Source of the DNA: Archangium_A sp035910535
GTDB taxonomy: Bacteria; Myxococcota; Myxococcia; Myxococcales; Myxococcaceae
Direction of reading: 5' to 3'
Length of the DNA stretch: 64,000 bases
Assembly (NCBI GenBank): GCA_035910535.1
Contig: JAMHXF010000116.1
Coordinates: 37,353-101,352, forward strand
Positions 26,540-37,441 of the stretch are shown one piece after another (positions within the stretch are counted from its first letter, which is position 1; the number at the start of each line of letters is the position of its first letter). Under the pieces are notes generated by a model. The model had not been told where the DNA came from and made no database searches. It worked only from the letters and a program-made list of their open reading frames with translations. Made by a program: the position numbers and the translations under genes.

Positions 26540-28707
26540 TTCGCGGCGCCCGGCGTCGAAGGGACGAACGAGAAGTCGGTGGCGTTGGTGTTGGTGTCGA
26601 TGCCGTTGGGCAGGCGCGCGATGGAGCCCGGCACGCTGGTGCTGTCGACCGGCGTCGCGCCTCCGCCTTCGAGCAGCGAGACGGTGCCGTTCCACACCGT
26701 GTTGCCGCCCCACGACACCGAATCGAGCACCTGGCTGGTCGACGTGACGACGTAGGCCAGCCCGTCGGGGTTGCCGTTCTGAATCAGGTTCGTCGCCGCC
26801 GTGCCTGGGAAGGCGACCTTCTTGGCGGCGGTGCTGATGGACGCCAGCGTCGCCGTCGACGCGACGAGGAGGTACTCGCCGGGCGCGAGCGAACCCGCCG
26901 TCGAGAGATCGACCGTGGTGTACGCCGCGCCGTTCGCTCCGTTGACCAGCACCAGCGAGCGGTCGGCCAGCGACTGCGTGACCCCACTGGCGTTGTAGAT
27001 CTCGACGAACTCGTCGGAGTCACCATTGCCGACAGAGTCGTAGTTCACCTCGTTGATGACGACGCCTGCGACCGCCGGCAAGAAGCCGACGAACGCAGTG
27101 GTGGTGAAGCCGCCGTTCATCATCGCGCCACGCGTGTCGGTGAGCGAAGCCGGCACGCTCACCGTGTAGCTCGCGCCCTGCGTCTGCGCGCTGGTCGTCG
27201 CGGTGTAGACGAGGCCGCTGCCCGAAACCGAGCCCACCGAGAGCCCCGCAATCGACACCGACGTCTCGTTGACGACGCCCAGCGCCATCGGCCGATTGAA
27301 GGTGATGCGCACCGACGTGGGCGTCAGCGCCAGCGCCGAGACGAGCCGCGGCGCAGGGCAGTTGGTGCCCATCAGCTCGCCGTTCACCCATGCCGACGGC
27401 TGCGGCTGGTTCTCGAAGCGCCACAGCGGAATGGCCTGCAACGAAACAGAGCAGCCGGTACCGAGGCCCTCCACGTTCTGCACTGTGGTTGGCACGCGCA
27501 GCTTCATCACGATGCCGTCGGTCGTGCCCGAGGTGGTGACGAACGCCGACTGGTAACCGTTGCCTGCGGGAATCATCTCCGCCGTCAGCACCGGGTTCAG
27601 AGAGACGAGCTCTGCTTCGTAGTCTTCGATGTTGGTGAGGCTCGAGAAGTCGACTCCGTTGACGTTCTGAGACAAGCCGGTGACCGCGTTGCCGCTGGAG
27701 GTGCGGACGTAGTTCGAGAGCTGCGTGACCTGACGCAGGTTCGACTTTCGCTGCACCTGCGTCGCGACGAAGTCGATGCGATCTCCGCGCATGACACCGA
27801 GCGTCGATGCCTCCACCGCGATGAAGATGGCCGGGCCCGTGCTGTCGCCTTGAACGAAGAAGCCAGCCGGGTCAGTGCCCGGAGTCGCGTCTTGCAGGAA
27901 CGGCTTCACGTACGTCACCAGCGCGCCCTGCACCGGCTGGTTCACGGTGGTCACGGTCGTCGACGTCGCCAGCGCGCGAATCGCCGCGATCTGAGCGCTC
28001 GTGCCAGTCGCCGTGCCGCCGCCGGTCGCAGAACCGCCGCCGGTCGCAGAACCGCCGCCGGTCGCAGAACCGCCGCCGGTCGCTGAGCCACCGCCGGTCG
28101 CTGAGCCACCGCCGGTCGCTGAGCCACCGCCGGTCGCTGAACCACCGCCGGTCGCTGAACCACCGCCAGTCGCAGAGCCACCGCCAGTCGCGGAACCGCC
28201 GCCAGTCGCAGAGCCACCGCCAGTCGCAGAGCCACCGCCAGTCGCGGAACCACCGCCGGTCGCAGAGCCACCGCCGGTCGCAGAGCCACCGCCAGTCGCG
28301 GAACCACCGCCGGTCGCAGAGCCACCGCCAGTCGCAGAGCCACCGCCGGTCGCAGAACCACCGCCGGTCGCTGAACCGCCGCCAGTCGCAGAGCCGCCGC
28401 CCATGCCGCCGTCGTCGTCGCCACCACCGCCACCGGTGGCCCCTCCACCACCACCGGTAGCAGTTCCTCCGCCCGTCGACTGATTGCCTGCGCAGAAGCC
28501 GCCCAGACATTGCTGGCCGAACTGACACGTCGTGCACGCCGAGCCGCGAGCGCCGCAAGCTTGAGGCGTCGTCAACGCGACACATTCACCGTTCGCGGCA
28601 CAACAACCCGCGCAGTTGCTCGGCAGACACTTGGCCGTCACGGTCGGGCCACACGCGCTGATCAATGAAGCGAAGCCGACGACGATGAGAACCCGAAGCG
28701 CAGACAT
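26533..28707 (-). CDS. Lipoprotein with GGGSAT tandem repeat and lamin-tail domain
   Basis: 724 residues from ATG 28707 (MSALRVLIVVGFASLISAC, lipobox ISAC). The ribosome-binding site AAGGGA precedes this ATG well, which decides against the TTG five codons upstream. Order of parts: a Cys-rich knot (CLPSNCAGCCAANGEC to CTTCQFGQQCLGGFC), a Gly-rich linker with about 21 GGGSAT repeats, and a beta-rich region with a bacterial-OB/nuclease-like look (LSNYVRTSSGNAV). Then come an Ig-like segment (LALTPTSVRITFNRPM) and a C-terminal lamin-tail domain (GVVINEVNYDSVGNGDSDEF then VEIYN). Lamin-tail domains occur in many extracellular bacterial nucleases and surface proteins. The function is unknown; a surface-displayed protein on a flexible stalk is likely. 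Confidence 0.85.
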   Translation of the reverse strand: MSALRVLIVVGFASLISACGPTVTAKCLPSNCAGCCAANGECVALTTPQACGARGSACTTCQFGQQCLGGFCAGNQSTGGGTATGGGGGATGGGGGDDDGGMGGGSATGGGSATGGGSATGGGSATGGGSATGGGSATGGGSATGGGSATGGGSATGGGSATGGGSATGGGSATGGGSATGGGSATGGGSATGGGSATGGGSATGGGSATGGGSATGGGSATGGGSATGGGTATGTSAQIAAIRALATSTTVTTVNQPVQGALVTYVKPFLQDATPGTDPAGFFVQGDSTGPAIFIAVEASTLGVMRGDRIDFVATQVQRKSNLRQVTQLSNYVRTSSGNAVTGLSQNVNGVDFSSLTNIEDYEAELVSLNPVLTAEMIPAGNGYQSAFVTTSGTTDGIVMKLRVPTTVQNVEGLGTGCSVSLQAIPLWRFENQPQPSAWVNGELMGTNCPAPRLVSALALTPTSVRITFNRPMALGVVNETSVSIAGLSVGSVSGSGLVYTATTSAQTQGASYTVSVPASLTDTRGAMMNGGFTTTAFVGFLPAVAGVVINEVNYDSVGNGDSDEFVEIYNASGVTQSLADRSLVLVNGANGAAYTTVDLSTAGSLAPGEYLLVASTATLASISTAAKKVAFPGTAATNLIQNGNPDGLAYVVTSTSQVLDSVSWGGNTVWNGTVSLLEGGGATPVDSTSVPGSIARLPNGIDTNTNATDFSFVPSTPGAANQ
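28018..28400. repeat. 18-bp tandem repeat, about 21 copies, coding for GGGSAT
   Basis: The plus strand shows CCGCCGGTCGCAGAACCG and close variants repeated head to tail. Variation is confined to third codon positions (GGT/AGT, GAA/GAG, CCG/CCA, GCA/GCT/GCG), and the variants form runs of two to five identical neighbours. This points to recent expansion by slippage or unequal exchange under selection for the peptide. The unit is a multiple of three, so copy-number change keeps frame. Confidence 0.95.
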
Positions 28708-28718
28708 GAACGATCCCT

Positions 28719-29141
28719 TCAACGAACGACGAGCACGGGCTTGGAGCTGATGTGCACCAGCCGGTCAGCAATACTGCCGAGCAATACCCGCGAGACGGCT
28801 GAGTGCCCTTTCGCACCGATGACCACACCCCACACCCGTTCGGCCTGTGCAAGATCTGCGATCGCCTCCGCGGGAGCACCGCTGAGCATCACCGTCTCAG
28901 CCTCGACGCCGGCGTCGCGCGCGACACGCAGCGCCGCCTCGAGCACGTCACGCGCCGCCGCCTTGTTGCCCTCTTCGACCTTCGCGATGGCATCTGCATA
29001 CACACCGGGCGCGAGAAGAATCGGGGGCATCACGTTGACGAGCTCGAGCTTCGCGCCGAGCGCCTTCGCGAGCTCCGCGCCTTGCTGAATGCCCTTCTGT
29101 GAGTGGGCCGAACCATCCACCGCGACGAGAATGCTCTTCAT
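28719..29141 (-). CDS. Universal stress protein, UspA family
   Basis: 140 residues, beginning MKSILVAVDGSAHSQKGIQQ. The C-terminal ATP-binding signature G-x2-G-x9-G-S is present in GAKGHSAVSRVLLGSIADR, so it belongs to the ATP-binding UspFG/MJ0577 type. It is a single-domain cytosolic protein of normal length. The stop overlaps the region just before the downstream lipoprotein gene (12 bases to its ATG), so the two may be co-transcribed. The exact cellular role is unknown for most family members. Confidence 0.93.
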   Translation of the reverse strand: MKSILVAVDGSAHSQKGIQQGAELAKALGAKLELVNVMPPILLAPGVYADAIAKVEEGNKAAARDVLEAALRVARDAGVEAETVMLSGAPAEAIADLAQAERVWGVVIGAKGHSAVSRVLLGSIADRLVHISSKPVLVVR

Positions 29142-29163
29142 GCGGGCCGTTGTACGAGAGCGC

Positions 29164-29700
29164 TCAGCGTGAAACCAGCCTCACCACGTCGCCCACGCGC
29201 AACAGTCCGGGCCGCTCGACCCACGCGACGAGGCCGCGTTTCCCCCACGCGATTTTCACGAAGCGCGAGGCCACAGACGGCACGTTCAACGACTCCGCCA
29301 ACGCGCGCCCCGACTTCGTGCACGGCTCATTTTCGCCGTCGACGACCAGCATCGCGCCCGACGGAAAAATCAACCTCGAACCCGGCGCCAGGCGCGTCAA
29401 TTCGGGAGCGCCGCGCAGCAACAGGTTCGCCCCCAACGTGCTCGCGCGCACCGAGGGCACGTCGAGCCCGCGCGCGATGTCAGCCAGTTCTTCGACTGAC
29501 ACCAGCGAGAGCTGCCGCGAGTTCCGCAGCTCCGTGCCGCGAGGCACATGCTTCTGCCGAGCGCCGCTGCGCATCGTCAGGCCCGCGTGACGGTCACCTT
29601 CGAGGCCTGCGTACGTCAGCACCACCTGCGTGAGCGCTCTGGTCTCGAAGCGCCCGGGCGTGTCTGCGATGCCGATGCCGACGACCTCCATGCCGGCCAT
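29164..29700 (-). CDS. MOSC domain protein
   Basis: 178 residues from ATG 29700 (MAGMEVVGIGIADTPGRFET). MOSC domains bind molybdenum cofactor sulfur or deliver sulfur to metal-sulfur clusters. Supporting segments are the N-terminal GIGIADTPG, YAGLEGDRHAGLTMRSG (the conserved G-x-x-G-D-R-H), LGANLLLRG and the Cys-containing NEPCTKSGRAL near residue 130, which fits the conserved MOSC Cys. Alternative starts are ATG 29742, whose codon would overlap the divergent ABC-F start, and ATG 29691; I prefer 29700 or 29691 because the conserved region begins there. Confidence 0.87.
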   Translation of the reverse strand: MAGMEVVGIGIADTPGRFETRALTQVVLTYAGLEGDRHAGLTMRSGARQKHVPRGTELRNSRQLSLVSVEELADIARGLDVPSVRASTLGANLLLRGAPELTRLAPGSRLIFPSGAMLVVDGENEPCTKSGRALAESLNVPSVASRFVKIAWGKRGLVAWVERPGLLRVGDVVRLVSR

Positions 29701-29740
29701 GCTGGCACTCACCGGCTTTTCGTGTATGGGCGAACGCGTC

Positions 29741-31345
<1,605 letters not shown>

Positions 31346-31433
31346 GAGTCGCACTCAAACCCACCTGAGCACTCGGGAATGGAGCGCTTGCCTTGCATGA
31401 GGTGGTGTTCGCGCGGACACTCCCGCTCTGCCC

Positions 31434-33152
31434 ATGCGTTCACTTCTTCCGTTGATTCTGGCCTCTGGTCTCGTGCTCGGTGCGACCGGTTGCGAGCAGA
31501 CTCGCATCGTCTCCTCTGCCTGCCGCAACGACGATGACTGCGAAGGCGGCAACCTCTGCGACAACTACCAGTGCGTTCCGCGTGAAGCGCGCGCCTGCGA
31601 GGTGGTCATCGAGGGCAACCCGATTCTTCAGCCCTCGCCGCACACCGTCGACTTCGGCGAGGTCGATTCCCAGACCGCGCTCGTGCAGTCGGTGACGATT
31701 CACAACATCGGCAACTGCACGCTGACGTTGTTCGAAGCCACGCTGGCCGACCCTGCCGCGGGCTTCACGTGCGATCTGTGCGACACCACGTTCCCCAAAG
31801 AGATCTGGCCCGGTCGCTCGCTGGAGATCAGCCTCTCGTACACGCCGAACACGGTGAAACAGTCGGCCACCGAGCTGACGCTGCTCTCTGACGACAAGGA
31901 ATACGGAACGCTGCGCGTGCCGCTCAAGGCGAACTACGTGGGCACGCCGTCGCTCATCGCCACGCCCACGCCGGTCGACTTCGGGTACGCGCCGCAGGGC
32001 CGCTTCGTGCGCCGCACGGTGACGATCTCGAACCAGGGCACGGGCACCGCGCCGGTCACCATCAACTCCATCACGCTGGCGCCGGCCGACACGCAAGACT
32101 TCGCGCTGGTGCCCGTCACCGGGTTGCCGCGCACCATCGCGCCGGCGTCGGTCGACCGCACCGCCGTACAGACGCTCGAGGTCCGCTACACGCCGCGCAA
32201 CTCGGCAGATCACACGGCCGAGCTCATTGTGAACTCCAGCAAGGGCACCATCACCGTGCCGCTCAAGGGGTCCGCGTCTGCCGCGCCCAAAGCCGGCGCG
32301 TCACCCACCTCCATCGATCTCGGCAACGTGACGTTGGGCACCAGCGCGTTCGCCACGCTGACCATCACCAACAACGAAGGCGGCGCGCCGCTCAAGGTCA
32401 CGCCGGCGTGGGGCGGCATGATGTTCACCACCGACTTCTCCATCACCCCGCAGCTGATCCCCGACGTGGCGCCCAACGGCTACACCGAGGTGCAGGTGCA
32501 GGTCACCGCCACGCGCGAAGGCGTGCTGCAGGCGATTCTGAACCTCGAGACCAACGACCCCATGCGGCCCACCATCAGCATTCCGGTGCGCGCGATGGGC
32601 GTGCTCGGCAGCGGCGGCGAGGTGGTGAAGGTTGAAATGACCTACGACAACGGCTCCGACAACGCGTTCGACAACGACGTGCGCAACGTCGACATGACGC
32701 TCGAGCACCCCTACGGCTACGTCTGCAACAAGCAGACGCCGAACCCGACGAACTGGGGCAACTTCGGCACCGCGTCGTGGCTGGCCTTCGCGCCGAAAGA
32801 AGAGCCCGAGCGCATCATCCTCGCGGACTCCCGGCAGGACGGTACGTACCGCGTGCAGGTGAGCTACCAGAACGACTGCGCGTCGCTGCCCACCGAGCTG
32901 CTGGCGGGCATTCTCGGCATCTCCGTCGAGGCGCTCATCGGCTACCTCACCGGCGGCATCACCATTCCCGGCTCCAACGTGGGCGACCTCATTCAGAGCA
33001 TCTGCTTCCAGAAGAAGAGCACCGCGGTGACGGTGAAGGTCTTCATCAACGGCGTGTTGACCGCTGAACGAAACGCCACGCTGGGCCGCCTGGGAGACAC
33101 CACCTACGTGCTCGATCTCGTCCGCAACAACGCCACGTTCTCGGTGCCGTGA
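31434..33152 (+). CDS. Lipoprotein with ASH/choice-of-anchor domains
   Basis: 572 residues from ATG 31434. MRSLLPLILASGLVLGATGC is a lipoprotein signal. A Cys-rich segment (ACRNDDDCEGGNLCDNYQCV) is followed by three ASH-like beta-sandwich repeats, each recognisable by a F/L-G-x-V opening and a TNDP or SDD-type end: VDFGEVDSQTALVQSVTIHN, VDFGYAPQGRFVRRTVTISN and IDLGNVTLGTSAFATLTITN. The last third is unique. ASH-type domains are typical of large myxobacterial surface lipoproteins; their ligands are unknown. It is the first of three tightly spaced genes (next ATG directly after its stop). Confidence 0.85.
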   Translation: MRSLLPLILASGLVLGATGCEQTRIVSSACRNDDDCEGGNLCDNYQCVPREARACEVVIEGNPILQPSPHTVDFGEVDSQTALVQSVTIHNIGNCTLTLFEATLADPAAGFTCDLCDTTFPKEIWPGRSLEISLSYTPNTVKQSATELTLLSDDKEYGTLRVPLKANYVGTPSLIATPTPVDFGYAPQGRFVRRTVTISNQGTGTAPVTINSITLAPADTQDFALVPVTGLPRTIAPASVDRTAVQTLEVRYTPRNSADHTAELIVNSSKGTITVPLKGSASAAPKAGASPTSIDLGNVTLGTSAFATLTITNNEGGAPLKVTPAWGGMMFTTDFSITPQLIPDVAPNGYTEVQVQVTATREGVLQAILNLETNDPMRPTISIPVRAMGVLGSGGEVVKVEMTYDNGSDNAFDNDVRNVDMTLEHPYGYVCNKQTPNPTNWGNFGTASWLAFAPKEEPERIILADSRQDGTYRVQVSYQNDCASLPTELLAGILGISVEALIGYLTGGITIPGSNVGDLIQSICFQKKSTAVTVKVFINGVLTAERNATLGRLGDTTYVLDLVRNNATFSVP

Positions 33153-35129
33153 ATGATGCCCATGCGCCTGCTCCGAATCTCCGCTGTCAGTCTGGCCGCC
33201 GCGCTGAGCGCCTGCAGTGGCATGAACCCCACCCCGCCCGGGCCGGTGGTGCCCGAGTTCCGGGGCCTGCTGGCGACGCCGCGACAGCTGGCCTTCACCT
33301 GCGTGGTGCCCGGCTGTGACAGCACGTTGAGCGTTCGCGTGTCGTCGACGGTCAACCGCCGCGTCGCCATCAAGCGCGTCGTGTTGTCGGACCCCAACGC
33401 CGAATACACGGTCACGTCTGATCAAGGCGCGCCGTTCATTCTGGGCGCGGCCAGCGAGTTCAACATCGACGTTCGTTTCGCGCCGGTCACCGCGCCGCGC
33501 AGCGAGTCGCTCAAGCTGCTGGTGACGTACACCGACGCGTCGGCCGAAGAAGGCCCCGACCGCATCGAGCCCGGCGAGTTGGCCATTCCGCTCGTCAAGC
33601 GCCTGGTCGGTGAGCCGCTGCTCGCGGCAGCGCCGCCGACGGTGAACTTCGGCGTCGTCGCCGTCGGCTCGCGAAAAGAAGAGCCGGTGAAGTTGAAGAA
33701 CGTGGGCTTCGGCAACATCGCCCTGCAGCTCGCAGCCATCGCCGACGCCGGCGTGCGCGACCTGCGCGTCGACGTGCCCTCCGACGTGGCGCTGGTGCCT
33801 GACTCAGGCATCGAGGTGCCCTTCGTCTTCACGCCGCAGATCGAGCGCTACATGAAGGCCAACGTGACGCTGCGCTCCCCGACCCCCGGCGTCGACCCGG
33901 TGGTGGTGGCCGTCGAAGGCACCAGCTTCACCGCGCCGCGGGTCACGCTCGAGCCGGAAGAGACGGCGCTGGAGTTCGGCGAGATCGTCAAAGGCCAGCA
34001 GCAGCTCGTCACCGTGCGCGTGGCCAACGTGGGCGGCGGGGCGCTCGACATCACCAGCTTGAGCGCCGTCGACGCGTCGAACCGCGTGAAGGTGTCTTTC
34101 CCCGACGACCTGACGACCGCCACACTGCAGCCGCTGCAGCGCATCGACCTCGAGGTCGAGATCGACGGTCGCACGCCGGGCATCATCGACGTGCCGCTGG
34201 TCATCGCGTCGAACGACCCGGTGCGCCCGCAGCTCACCATTCCCATTCGCGCCATCATCACCGAGCCGAAGATCAGCTCCGACCCCACGGCCATCGACTG
34301 GGGCACCGTGCCGATGGGTTGGGTGGTGCCCAAGCCGCTCGAGCTGCGCAACGTCGGCTACGGAACGTTGACCATCAAGGCCATCAACTTCGTCGGCGGC
34401 CAGGCGGCGGTCTTCACGCTGAGCAACCTGCCCTCGCTGCCGTACACCCTGGCGCGCGACGAGCGCGTGGCCTTCGACATCGAGCTCCGTGCGCAGGCTG
34501 CGGCCACCTTCGCGGCGTCGTTGTCCATCGAGACCGATGACCCGATGACGCCATTCTTCGAGGTCGAGCTCGACGCGAACGTCGGCAGCTGCGCCGGCAG
34601 TTGCCCCATCACCAACGGCACGCCCGACTGCTCGGCGACCGGCGTGTGCAGCGTCGGCTCATGCAACATGGGTTGGTACGACACCGACATGTCTGCGGCG
34701 AACGGCTGCGAGTGCCGCGAAATCGGCACCGACCCGGGCGGCTTCTGCTCGATGGGCCTGAACAAGGGCACGCTGGCCGACAACGGCTCGAACGCGAACC
34801 ACACGGGCCTCATCCCCACCGCAGACGACGAGGACTACATCATCTTCTACGCGCAGGATAACTCGCAGCTCTTCAGCGAAGACTTCGACGTGAACATCAA
34901 CCTCACGAGCTCCGACCCGGGCATCACCATGTGCGTGAGCCGCTACGACACGGCCACCAGCGTCAACGAGTGCTACGCCGACAGCAACAAGACCTGCGGC
35001 ATTCGTTCACTGCGTCGCGACGGCAGCTATGGCCGCGAAGACGGCGCGATGTTCTACATCAAGGTGTACCGCACCGCCGGCAGCGCGCCGACGTGCACGC
35101 CGTACACCGTCACCATGCGCAACGGCTGA
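33153..35129 (+). CDS. Lipoprotein with ASH/choice-of-anchor domains, larger paralogue
   Basis: 658 residues from ATG 33153, immediately after the previous stop. MRLLRISAVSLAAALSAC is the lipoprotein signal (lipobox LSAC). At least three ASH-like units are visible: VNFGVVAVGSRKEEPVKLKN, LEFGEIVKGQQQLVTVRVAN and IDWGTVPMGWVVPKPLELRN. They are followed by a Cys-rich region (GSCAGSCPITNGTPDCSATG through CECREIG) and a C-terminal beta domain. It shares its general design with the preceding gene and probably arose by duplication. Its stop overlaps the next start by one base (TGATG). Confidence 0.85.
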   Translation: MMPMRLLRISAVSLAAALSACSGMNPTPPGPVVPEFRGLLATPRQLAFTCVVPGCDSTLSVRVSSTVNRRVAIKRVVLSDPNAEYTVTSDQGAPFILGAASEFNIDVRFAPVTAPRSESLKLLVTYTDASAEEGPDRIEPGELAIPLVKRLVGEPLLAAAPPTVNFGVVAVGSRKEEPVKLKNVGFGNIALQLAAIADAGVRDLRVDVPSDVALVPDSGIEVPFVFTPQIERYMKANVTLRSPTPGVDPVVVAVEGTSFTAPRVTLEPEETALEFGEIVKGQQQLVTVRVANVGGGALDITSLSAVDASNRVKVSFPDDLTTATLQPLQRIDLEVEIDGRTPGIIDVPLVIASNDPVRPQLTIPIRAIITEPKISSDPTAIDWGTVPMGWVVPKPLELRNVGYGTLTIKAINFVGGQAAVFTLSNLPSLPYTLARDERVAFDIELRAQAAATFAASLSIETDDPMTPFFEVELDANVGSCAGSCPITNGTPDCSATGVCSVGSCNMGWYDTDMSAANGCECREIGTDPGGFCSMGLNKGTLADNGSNANHTGLIPTADDEDYIIFYAQDNSQLFSEDFDVNINLTSSDPGITMCVSRYDTATSVNECYADSNKTCGIRSLRRDGSYGREDGAMFYIKVYRTAGSAPTCTPYTVTMRNG

Positions 35130-36319
35130 TGAGGCAGTGGCTCGTCGCAGCGCTGTTGTTCTCGTGCGCCGCGTGGGCACGCAACGGCGGCATCGAGGCG
35201 CAGAGCTGCACCGGCTGTCACGGCACGGGCAGCCAGCAGACCACCGTGACGCTGGTGCCTTCGACCTTCGCGCCGGGCGACACCATCACCGTGCGCGTCA
35301 CCATGACGGGCAGCGGTTCACGCGGCGGCTTCTTTCTGACGAGCAACGGCACCGGCACGTTCGCCAACGTGAGTGGGCAAGGCACGCGGCTGAGCAACGG
35401 CAATGTCGTGCACTCCACGCCGAAGCCGGCGTCGGGCGGCGCGGTGACGTTCGAGGCCCGGTGGACGGCGCCCTCGTCGATGGGCGGCGTGGTGTTCGAC
35501 GTGGCCACGGTGCTCGCCAACGGCGACGGGCAACGCAGCGGAGATCAATCCGCTGAAGTGAGCCTCAGCGAGGCCTTCGGCTGCGCGGGCACCACGTACT
35601 ACCGCGACGCCGACGGCGACGGCGTGGGCGCGGTGTCGTCGGGCACGGTGCGGAGCTGCGTGACGCCCATTGGCTTCTCGGCGCTGTCGGGAGACTGCGA
35701 CGACTTCGACAACCGCCGCACGCCCGGCAAAGAAGAGAGCTGCAACAACCTCGACGACGACTGCGACGGGATGGTCGACGAAGGCCTCGGCGCCGTCACC
35801 ACGTGGCCCGACGCAGACGGCGACGGCTACGGCAACACGCTGGGCGCGCCGACCTCCGGCTGTGGCGGCGGCGGGCGCGCCCAGAACGACGACGACTGCG
35901 ACGACGCCGACCCGAAGGTGCACCCCGGCGCGCTCGAGACCTGCAACCAGAAAGACGACGACTGCGACGGGCAGGTCGACGAAGGCGCGCGCGTGCGCTG
36001 CGGCACCGGCTGGTGTGCAGCGCTCGGGCCCACGTGCCGCGCTGAAGACTGCACGCCCGGGCAACCGCTCAATGAGCGCTGCAACGCACTCGACGACGAC
36101 TGCGACGGGCAGGTCGACGAGGGCGAGCTCTGCGGCGCGAACGCGGCGTGCATCGAAGGTGAGTGCATCGAAGGGGCGGCGCCTCCGCCCGTCGATGCGG
36201 GCACCGCGCGGACCGACGGAGGCACCAGCCAACCACCTCCCGACGAGAGCTGCAGCAGCGTGCCGACCGCGTTGATGCCACTGGCCTTCGTGCTGCTGGC
36301 GCTCCGCCGCCGTCGCTGA
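35129..36319 (+). CDS. Secreted protein with CxxCH, metal-binding motifs and MYXO-CTERM-like tail
   Basis: 396 residues from ATG 35129. A signal peptide (MRQWLVAALLFSCAAWA) leads into CTGCH (27-31), a haem-c-like CxxCH that is typical of the choice-of-anchor V type domain. A beta domain then runs to about residue 150. After that come at least three 'putative metal-binding' motifs, each of the form CNNLDDDCDGMVDEG or DCDDADPKVHPGALETC. The Asp/Cys spacing is calcium-loop-like. The C-terminus has SCSSVPTALMPLAFVLLALRRRR, a Cys patch plus helix plus Arg tail that resembles MYXO-CTERM sorting. The three genes 31434-36319 look like one transcription unit for surface proteins. Confidence 0.85.
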   Translation: MRQWLVAALLFSCAAWARNGGIEAQSCTGCHGTGSQQTTVTLVPSTFAPGDTITVRVTMTGSGSRGGFFLTSNGTGTFANVSGQGTRLSNGNVVHSTPKPASGGAVTFEARWTAPSSMGGVVFDVATVLANGDGQRSGDQSAEVSLSEAFGCAGTTYYRDADGDGVGAVSSGTVRSCVTPIGFSALSGDCDDFDNRRTPGKEESCNNLDDDCDGMVDEGLGAVTTWPDADGDGYGNTLGAPTSGCGGGGRAQNDDDCDDADPKVHPGALETCNQKDDDCDGQVDEGARVRCGTGWCAALGPTCRAEDCTPGQPLNERCNALDDDCDGQVDEGELCGANAACIEGECIEGAAPPPVDAGTARTDGGTSQPPPDESCSSVPTALMPLAFVLLALRRRR

Positions 36320-36337
36320 AATCACGGCACCGGCACG

Positions 36338-37441
36338 TCAGCGTTTGAACACGTTCGTCTCTGCCTGCACTTCACCGAGCGCCGCGCCTGCTGACGCATC
36401 GTCGTTCAACACGAAGGCCGCCCACGCCGTGACGGTGCGCTGTGCGATGGCGCGAGCGACGTGGTTGTCGAGGTACGTGAAGGCCCCGCCGTCGGGGTCG
36501 CGCACGCCGTCTCCACACCCGGGCACATACGAGCCACCCAGCCCGGCGATGTCACTGAAGCTCCAGTGCCCTGCGTTCTCGACTTCGACGCGCCAGTTGG
36601 GCCGAGGCACGCGCACGAAGTTGTCGCGAATGAAGTCGTTGCCCAGGTACGAAATCGAGTTGTCCTCCATGGCCAGCAGCCACGACAGCGGCTTGTGCAC
36701 GCGCGTGACGCTCTTCGAATTGAGGAACGGGCTGTCGACCGGCGCGGCGATGAGAAACCCTGCTTTCACGCGCTCGTCGAGCTCGACGACTTTTCCTGCG
36801 GTGACGGCACCGAAGCTGTGACCCACGACGGCGATTCGAGCGGGATCCACAGTCAGCGACGCCTGCCCTGCCACCATCGCCGAGATGACCGACGAGACGT
36901 CACGCGCGCGCACGCCCAGAAACGCGTCATTCAACGGCGCCGTCGCATCGAAGCCGGTGTTGTCGACGTGATCTGCCGCGGCGAACACGAAGCCATGCGA
37001 CGCCAGGCGCGCCGCGAGCGAGTGCATCGAGAAGCGGAAACACTCGGTGCAATGACTGAAGACCAACAACGGCAACGGCGTCGTCAGCGCAGGCCCAGCA
37101 GCCCGCTGGCCCAGCGCACGTCGCGGTGAACACGCTTCAGGCGTCGTCGACAGCCACGTCGTCAAGGTGTCGCGACGTGAACCCGACTCGAAGTCTTCGA
37201 CGGCGAAGTCGGCGTCGCGCGAGCCCGTCGCCGGGTACCAGACCTCTACCGGCAGCGAGCGCCCACCATCGGTCGACGCCAGCGTGAAGTGCGCCACGCC
37301 CACCGCGTACGGCCCGGCCGCGCCCCAGTCGGTGCCTGCATCGGGCGCGGGGGCGCTCGAACACGCCGACCCCCAGACGACGAGCGCGACGCTGCACGCG
37401 CGAGCCGTCAGCGCGCTCAACGGTTGATGACGAACGCGCAC
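36338..37441 (-). CDS. PAF-acetylhydrolase-like alpha/beta hydrolase lipoprotein
   Basis: 367 residues from ATG 37441. The N-terminus ends in CSVALVVWGSAC, a plausible lipobox. Conserved parts are SLPVEVWYPA, PLLVFSHCTECFRFSMHSLA, LASHGFVFAAADHVDNTG and the nucleophile elbow VVGHSFGA (Ser209), with His near GHWSFSDI. This pattern is that of the plasma platelet-activating-factor acetylhydrolase / predicted dienelactone hydrolase group, serine esterases of the envelope. The substrate is unknown. The start lies inside the end of the upstream rapA gene (25-base overlap), which suggests co-expression. Confidence 0.82.
   Translation of the reverse strand: MRVRHQPLSALTARACSVALVVWGSACSSAPAPDAGTDWGAAGPYAVGVAHFTLASTDGGRSLPVEVWYPATGSRDADFAVEDFESGSRRDTLTTWLSTTPEACSPRRALGQRAAGPALTTPLPLLVFSHCTECFRFSMHSLAARLASHGFVFAAADHVDNTGFDATAPLNDAFLGVRARDVSSVISAMVAGQASLTVDPARIAVVGHSFGAVTAGKVVELDERVKAGFLIAAPVDSPFLNSKSVTRVHKPLSWLLAMEDNSISYLGNDFIRDNFVRVPRPNWRVEVENAGHWSFSDIAGLGGSYVPGCGDGVRDPDGGAFTYLDNHVARAIAQRTVTAWAAFVLNDDASAGAALGEVQAETNVFKR

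Noticed and set aside
28001..28483. Plus-strand frame encoding a PPVAEP repeat
   Set aside because: It is the antisense of the GGGSAT repeat; the minus-strand frame has the lipobox, ribosome-binding site and domains.
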